A stretch of DNA of 12,091 bases. Source: an uncultured Rhodospirillales bacterium (GTDB taxonomy: Bacteria > Pseudomonadota > Alphaproteobacteria > Acetobacterales > Acetobacteraceae). Numbering within the stretch: the stretch's first letter is position 1; each line of letters starts with the position of its first letter. Positions 8,353 to 12,091 of this stretch are shown piece after piece. A program made the translations under genes and the position numbers. Location: NCBI GenBank assembly GCA_903844785.1, contig CAIMVB010000198.1, positions 1 to 12,091 on the forward strand, in the 5' to 3' direction. The notes under the pieces were generated by a model that worked only from the letters and a program-made list of their open reading frames with translations, searched no databases and was not told where the DNA came from.

Positions 8353-9743
8353 AGCCCTTGCATGAACTCTCGCTGACCGAAGCCTCCGCCGGCATTACGC
8401 GGCGCCGCTTTTCTCCCGTGGAATATCTGGATGCGCTGCGCACCCGCGCCGATGATGTCGGTGGCAAGGTCAATGCCATTGTGCGCCCGCTTTGGGATGA
8501 AGCGCGCGAACAGGCGGTAAAGGCCGGCCGGCGCATCGCCCGCAGCGGCCAGCGTTCCGCGCTGGATGGCCTGCCGGTTGGGCTCAAGGATATTATTGAC
8601 CTGGCTGGGCATCCCACCACCTGCCATTCGCGCATTCTGCTCGATAACCAGAAAAGCGCTGACGCCGCCGTGGTGGCGAAGCTACGCGCGGCGGGGGCGA
8701 TATTCCCGGCCAAGCTCGCCACGCATGAATTTGCCATTGGCGGCCCGGCCTTTGACCTGCCCTTCCCGCCTGCGCGCAACCCCTGGAATACGGCGCATCA
8801 TCCGGGGGGCTCATCCTCAGGCTCTGGCGCGGCCGTTGGCGCCAGCATCCTGCCTGCCGCGCTTGGTACTGATACCGGCGGTTCCGTGCGCCACCCGGCC
8901 AGCCATTGCGGCATTATCGGCATGAAGGCGACTTATGGCTTGGTTTCGCGGCGCGGCGTCTTTCCGCTGGCCTTCACACTGGATCATGTGGGGCCCATGA
9001 CGCGCACGGTCGCCGATAACGCGCTGCTGCTTAGCATGATGGCCGGGCATGACGCGGCAGACCCTGGCAGCGCCGCCCATAAGCCTGAAAACTACGCTCG
9101 GCAGATGAAGAAGGGCCTCAGGGGCCTCACCATCGGTTATGTCCGGCATTTCCATGAAAAGGATCAGCCAGCCTCGGCCGAAATGGCGGCCGCCTTGGAT
9201 GCGGCGGCAAAGCTGCTCGCGAAGGAAGGGGCGAAGATCAAGACCATCACGCTCCCCTCGCTGACCGAATTCGCCGGTGTCAATCGCGCCATTCTGATGT
9301 CTGAAGCCGCCGCCATCCATGGCAAATGGCTGCGCGAACGCCCGGGCGATTACGCCAATATCACGCTGCGCCGCCTGCTGCCGGGGCTTTTCATGCGCGC
9401 CGAGGATTACGTGCAGGCGCAGCGCCGCCGGCGCGAATTGGTCGCCGCCGTGGAAGCAGCCTTTGCCGAGGTTGATCTGCTGCTGACAGCATCTTCCATG
9501 GATGCCGCCTGCAAAATTGACGACCCGGAAGCGGTAGAACTGACCTACCCGCGCCAGGCGCGCACGCCCTTCAACGTCACGGGCCATCCGGCCATGACGA
9601 TGATGTGCGGCATTTCAAAGGTGGAAGGCCTGCCGCTTTCCTTGCAGTTGGTGGGGCCAAGCTTTGGGGAGGCCGCCATCTACCGCGCCGCAGCGGCCTA
9701 TGAACGCGCCGCACCTTGGAAGGATCTGCGCCCGGCCCTGTAA
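8349..9743 (+). CDS. amidase-signature family hydrolase (AtzE/GatA-like)
   Basis: The 464-residue product has a complete amidase signature: Lys80 in PVGLKDIIDL, cis-Ser155 in GGSSSGSGAAVG and nucleophile Ser179 in LGTDTGGSVRHPASHCG, the Ser-Ser-Lys triad of this family, followed by GLVSRRGVFPLAFTLDHVGPM. It should hydrolyse an amide or carbamoyl bond of a small cytoplasmic compound. Automatic annotation would often call this GatA, but the partner at 8161 is AtzG-like rather than GatC and no gatB is nearby, so a tRNA amidotransferase role is unlikely. The ATG overlaps the partner's stop and an AAGGGG site lies eight bases upstream. The gene is divergent from the CoA-transferase/lyase pair, hinting at joint regulation. 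Substrate unknown. Confidence 0.9.
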   Translation: MKPLHELSLTEASAGITRRRFSPVEYLDALRTRADDVGGKVNAIVRPLWDEAREQAVKAGRRIARSGQRSALDGLPVGLKDIIDLAGHPTTCHSRILLDNQKSADAAVVAKLRAAGAIFPAKLATHEFAIGGPAFDLPFPPARNPWNTAHHPGGSSSGSGAAVGASILPAALGTDTGGSVRHPASHCGIIGMKATYGLVSRRGVFPLAFTLDHVGPMTRTVADNALLLSMMAGHDAADPGSAAHKPENYARQMKKGLRGLTIGYVRHFHEKDQPASAEMAAALDAAAKLLAKEGAKIKTITLPSLTEFAGVNRAILMSEAAAIHGKWLRERPGDYANITLRRLLPGLFMRAEDYVQAQRRRRELVAAVEAAFAEVDLLLTASSMDAACKIDDPEAVELTYPRQARTPFNVTGHPAMTMMCGISKVEGLPLSLQLVGPSFGEAAIYRAAAAYERAAPWKDLRPAL

Positions 9744-9751
9744 TTTCGCGC

Positions 9752-11275
9752 ATGTTCCAAGCAGGCTTCATTGATCGGCGCTGGCGCCACCCCGCGCTGG
9801 TGCCGCTATTGTTCTTGGTGCTGGCGCTGTTGCTGCGCAGCTTTTCCTTTGTCGCCGCCGTGATTGATACGGATGAGGGGCTCTACATGGTCCAGGCGCG
9901 GGAATGGCTGCGCGGGGGCTGGCCCTTGGTTGCCGTCTGGGACATGCACCCGGTGGGCGCACCGGCGATTTTCGCTGTTTTCATGGCGATTTTTGGCGAT
10001 GGTATTTGGGTGCTGCGCGCCCTTGGCGCGATATGCGTTGCGGCCACGGCATCGGCGCTGTTCAACGCGGTGCGCTATGCAGGTGGGTCACCCGCGCTTG
10101 GGCTTGCCACCGGCATTTTATACATCGCCCATAGCGGGCTTCTGGGCGGGCTTGCCACCAATACGGAAATTCTTTTCGCGCCACTGGTCGGCTGGGCCAT
10201 GGCACTTGGCCTGCGCGGCGCGGTGGATGCGCTGGAACGCGACAAGGCGCCGCATTGGCGCGATCTGGTGGTGATGGGGCTGCTGATTGGCGTGGCGCTG
10301 ACGCTCAAGCCCGTGACGGTTTTTGAAGGCGCGCTGGCATGGTTGATCCTGGTGCTGCCGGGCTTTCGGTATGGGCTGATTGGGTTTCGCCGGCTTGCTG
10401 CAATGGCCGCTGCCTATGCCGCGCTTTGCGCCGCGCCCACCTTGCTCTGCGCCTTGGCTTATGCACTGCGCGGAGAATTCGCGCTTTTCCTGGAAGGCGC
10501 TTTTCTCGCGCCGCTACGCTATGCGGGCTCGCGCCTGAGTCCCGCGGATTCCTTCCGCTTCGCCCTTGTTGCCGCTTTGCTGTTGCTATGGGCTTTCCTG
10601 CTGACGCTGCCGGCACTTATCCGGCCGCGCAATCGCCAAGGACCACTCGCGCGGCTCAGGCAATTCGGCATGCTGTGGTTTGCCGCCGCAACTTTCGCCG
10701 TGGTTCTGCCGGGGCAATTCTACCAGCATTATTTCCTGATCTGGCTTTTGCCGCTGTCGTTGCTCTCGGCACTCGGCGCGCGGCAATTGGCACGCTATCT
10801 GCGCCCAGGGATGGTCGTGATCGGCTTTCAATTGCTGATTGGCGCGGTGGCTTTGGATGCTTGGCGCGTGGCTGCCCTGCCCCGGCTTGATCGCGGCATT
10901 GGCCTTGGCGCGCCTGATCCCGTGCGGCGCACTGCCGCTGCCGTGCGCGCGGAAATAGACCCGAATGACCCGATCTGGGTCGTGAATTACCACCCGGTGA
11001 TTTATGTGCTGGCTGATGCTGCGCTGCCCACGCGCTACGCTTTTCCGGCGCATCTGGCCGGGCCCTTCTACCGCGTGACGGGCATTGATTCTTACGCCGA
11101 GATCACGCGTATTCTGGAAAGCCATCCGCGCGTGCTGGTGATTGATCGCGGCTGGTGGCCCAATGTGCGCCGCCGCGCCGCGATATTGATTGAAGCCGCA
11201 CTGGAAGAACAATACGAACTTGTCGCCACCGTGCCGGAGGAACGCGGCCCGGTGGAAATCTGGCGGCTCAGATAA
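9752..11275 (+). CDS. GT39/ArnT-like integral membrane glycosyltransferase
   Basis: The 507-residue product is a GT-C fold protein. Roughly eleven hydrophobic segments fill residues 15-385, and a soluble C-terminal part of about 120 residues is likely periplasmic. The first extracytoplasmic loop contains IDTDEGLY; Asp41-Glu42 is the acidic motif that holds the catalytic Asp in GT39, PMT and ArnT enzymes, and the following WDMHPVGAP matches their second conserved loop. Such enzymes transfer sugar from a polyprenyl-phosphate donor to lipid A, protein or polysaccharide. Which donor and acceptor are used cannot be told. The ATG at 9752 is eight bases after the amidase stop, without a good ribosome binding site; the frame reaches back to a TTG at 9716 inside the amidase. 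Adjacency may be accidental. Confidence 0.85.
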   Translation: MFQAGFIDRRWRHPALVPLLFLVLALLLRSFSFVAAVIDTDEGLYMVQAREWLRGGWPLVAVWDMHPVGAPAIFAVFMAIFGDGIWVLRALGAICVAATASALFNAVRYAGGSPALGLATGILYIAHSGLLGGLATNTEILFAPLVGWAMALGLRGAVDALERDKAPHWRDLVVMGLLIGVALTLKPVTVFEGALAWLILVLPGFRYGLIGFRRLAAMAAAYAALCAAPTLLCALAYALRGEFALFLEGAFLAPLRYAGSRLSPADSFRFALVAALLLLWAFLLTLPALIRPRNRQGPLARLRQFGMLWFAAATFAVVLPGQFYQHYFLIWLLPLSLLSALGARQLARYLRPGMVVIGFQLLIGAVALDAWRVAALPRLDRGIGLGAPDPVRRTAAAVRAEIDPNDPIWVVNYHPVIYVLADAALPTRYAFPAHLAGPFYRVTGIDSYAEITRILESHPRVLVIDRGWWPNVRRRAAILIEAALEEQYELVATVPEERGPVEIWRLR

Positions 11276-11307
11276 GCAGCGTCACCAAAAGCAATAGGTA
11301 ACGCTGC
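11276..11307. terminator. inverted repeat between converging genes, possible bidirectional terminator
   Basis: GCAGCGT (11276-11282) pairs with ACGCTGC (11301-11307); after one mismatch, ACC (11284-11286) pairs with GGT (11297-11299), leaving a ten-base loop. It directly follows the glycosyltransferase stop and lies seven bases beyond the CarD stop on the other strand. It lacks a T-run on either side, so Rho-independent activity is uncertain. Confidence 0.45.
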
Positions 11308-11313
11308 CCGTCA

Positions 11314-12091
11314 TCACGCCTCAGCAGGCGGTGGTGCGCTTGCTTCCTTCGGCGATGAATCACGCGAACCAGCAGCACCAGACCGCAGCACCACCATCAG
11401 CTTTTCAATCGCAGTCGGCTTGTCACAACGGTCAATCGCCGCGGCTTCCGCCGCCAGGCGATCGAGCGCCAATTCATAGATCTGGCGTTCGCTGAAGGAT
11501 TGGTCGGGCTGGCCCGCATTGCGGAACAGGTCGCGCACCACTTCGGCAATCTGCACCGGATCGCCGGAATTGATCTTCGCTTCATATTCCTGGGCGCGGC
11601 GGGACCACATGGTGCGCTTGATGCGCGCGCGGCCCTTCAGCGTATCCATGGCAGGCTGGAAGCTTTCCGTGGTGCAAAGCTTCCGCAGGCCAGACGAAGC
11701 CGCCTTATTGACCGGCACGCTAAGTTTCATGCGGTTTTCCTCAAAGGTCACTTCAATGACCTGCAAGGAATAACCAGCAGCCTCCACAGTGCGGATGCCC
11801 TGGACAGTGCCAACGCCATGGGTCGGATAAACCACGTAATCGCCCGTCTTGAATTCCTGCTTCGGGGCAGGGGGCGGTTTTGGCGCAGAAGATGACATCG
11901 GCATTCCAGGACGGGGCGGCCCCCCACCAGGCGGGCGCATGCCAAGCTGCACATTCGGGCGCATGGTGGGCGGCGGCGGGGAGAGCGGTGAAATAGAAGG
12001 CGGCGGCGCTGGGCGCGGGGCCGGCGCCGGCGCGGGCGGTGTCACCATGGCAATGGCAGGGCCCTGCACCAGCATCGGCCGGGGCGGCGCT
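11314..12091 (-). CDS. carD: CarD/CdnL-family RNA polymerase-binding regulator with Pro-rich N-terminus, start not resolved
   Basis: CarD/CdnL proteins bind the RNA polymerase beta subunit and stabilise open complexes at promoters of stable-RNA and growth genes. The N-terminal Tudor-like module begins about 11856 with EFKTGDYVVYPTHGVGTVQGI and ends near VPVNKAASSGLRKL; the helical domain carries the near-invariant stretch LKGRARIKRTMWSRRAQEYE, then NSGDPVQIAEVVRDLF and QSFSERQIYELALDRLA. This is normal for the family. Unusually, the frame continues upstream with a proline-rich extension: 27 prolines in the 72 residues after Met 12075. The frame remains open to the window edge, so the true start may be Met 12075, a later Met, or outside; none has a clear ribosome binding site. 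The tail is short and also Pro/Ala-rich. It converges on the glycosyltransferase gene. Confidence 0.9.
   Translation of the reverse strand, partial: APPRPMLVQGPAIAMVTPPAPAPAPRPAPPPSISPLSPPPPTMRPNVQLGMRPPGGGPPRPGMPMSSSAPKPPPAPKQEFKTGDYVVYPTHGVGTVQGIRTVEAAGYSLQVIEVTFEENRMKLSVPVNKAASSGLRKLCTTESFQPAMDTLKGRARIKRTMWSRRAQEYEAKINSGDPVQIAEVVRDLFRNAGQPDQSFSERQIYELALDRLAAEAAAIDRCDKPTAIEKLMVVLRSGAAGSRDSSPKEASAPPPAEA

Noticed and set aside
8817..9587. Long minus-strand ORF of 256 residues antisense to the amidase
   Set aside because: Its opposite strand is an unmistakable amidase with full catalytic motifs; the antisense product shows no domain.

Overview
The window looks like chromosomal DNA of an alphaproteobacterium, probably of the Rhodospirillales/Acetobacteraceae type. 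The basis is high-GC codon use, a CnoX-like thioredoxin-TPR protein next to LON-domain and Trm112 genes, a kdsA of the Cys (metal-dependent) class coupled to pyrG, and a CarD-family regulator with a proline-rich N-terminal extension. The genus cannot be fixed from this sequence alone. I see no tRNA, rRNA, CRISPR array or insertion sequence.

Layout. (1) Positions 1-2521, plus strand: the 3' part of a CnoX-like gene, a LON substrate-binding-domain protein, a Trm112-family protein, a DUF971 (GBBH-like N-domain) protein and a cytochrome b561. The first four are tightly packed and probably form one housekeeping transcript. (2) Positions 2543-4998, minus strand: pyrG (CTP synthase) followed by kdsA (KDO-8-phosphate synthase), coupled by an ATGA overlap. 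CTP made by PyrG is also the nucleotide that later activates KDO. (3) Positions 4999-5918: an AT-rich divergent intergenic region, a 135-residue orphan with a weak FlaG-like core on the plus strand, an unlisted 45-residue mini-ORF on the minus strand, and a hairpin plus U-tract that looks like the terminator of the next operon. (4) Positions 5919-8023, minus strand: a class III (CaiB/BaiF) CoA-transferase translationally coupled to an HMG-CoA-lyase-like enzyme with all key catalytic residues. (5) Positions 8039-9743: an intergenic palindrome, then, divergent from (4), a 63-residue AtzG-like subunit coupled to an amidase-signature hydrolase. (6) Positions 9752-11275: a GT39/ArnT-like membrane glycosyltransferase, which converges through an inverted repeat on (7), a CarD-family regulator running off the right edge on the minus strand.

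Regions 1, 2 and 7 are ordinary core functions. Regions 4 and 5 form a plausible accessory catabolic module: the amidase would free a carboxylic acid, the CoA-transferase would activate it and the lyase would cleave the CoA ester. The substrate is unknown and the linkage is inference. I found no clear new defence or mobile system. The most unusual items are the mini-ORF, the orphan flanked by an 11-base direct repeat, the divergent amidase/CoA-transferase/lyase cluster and the proline-rich CarD extension.
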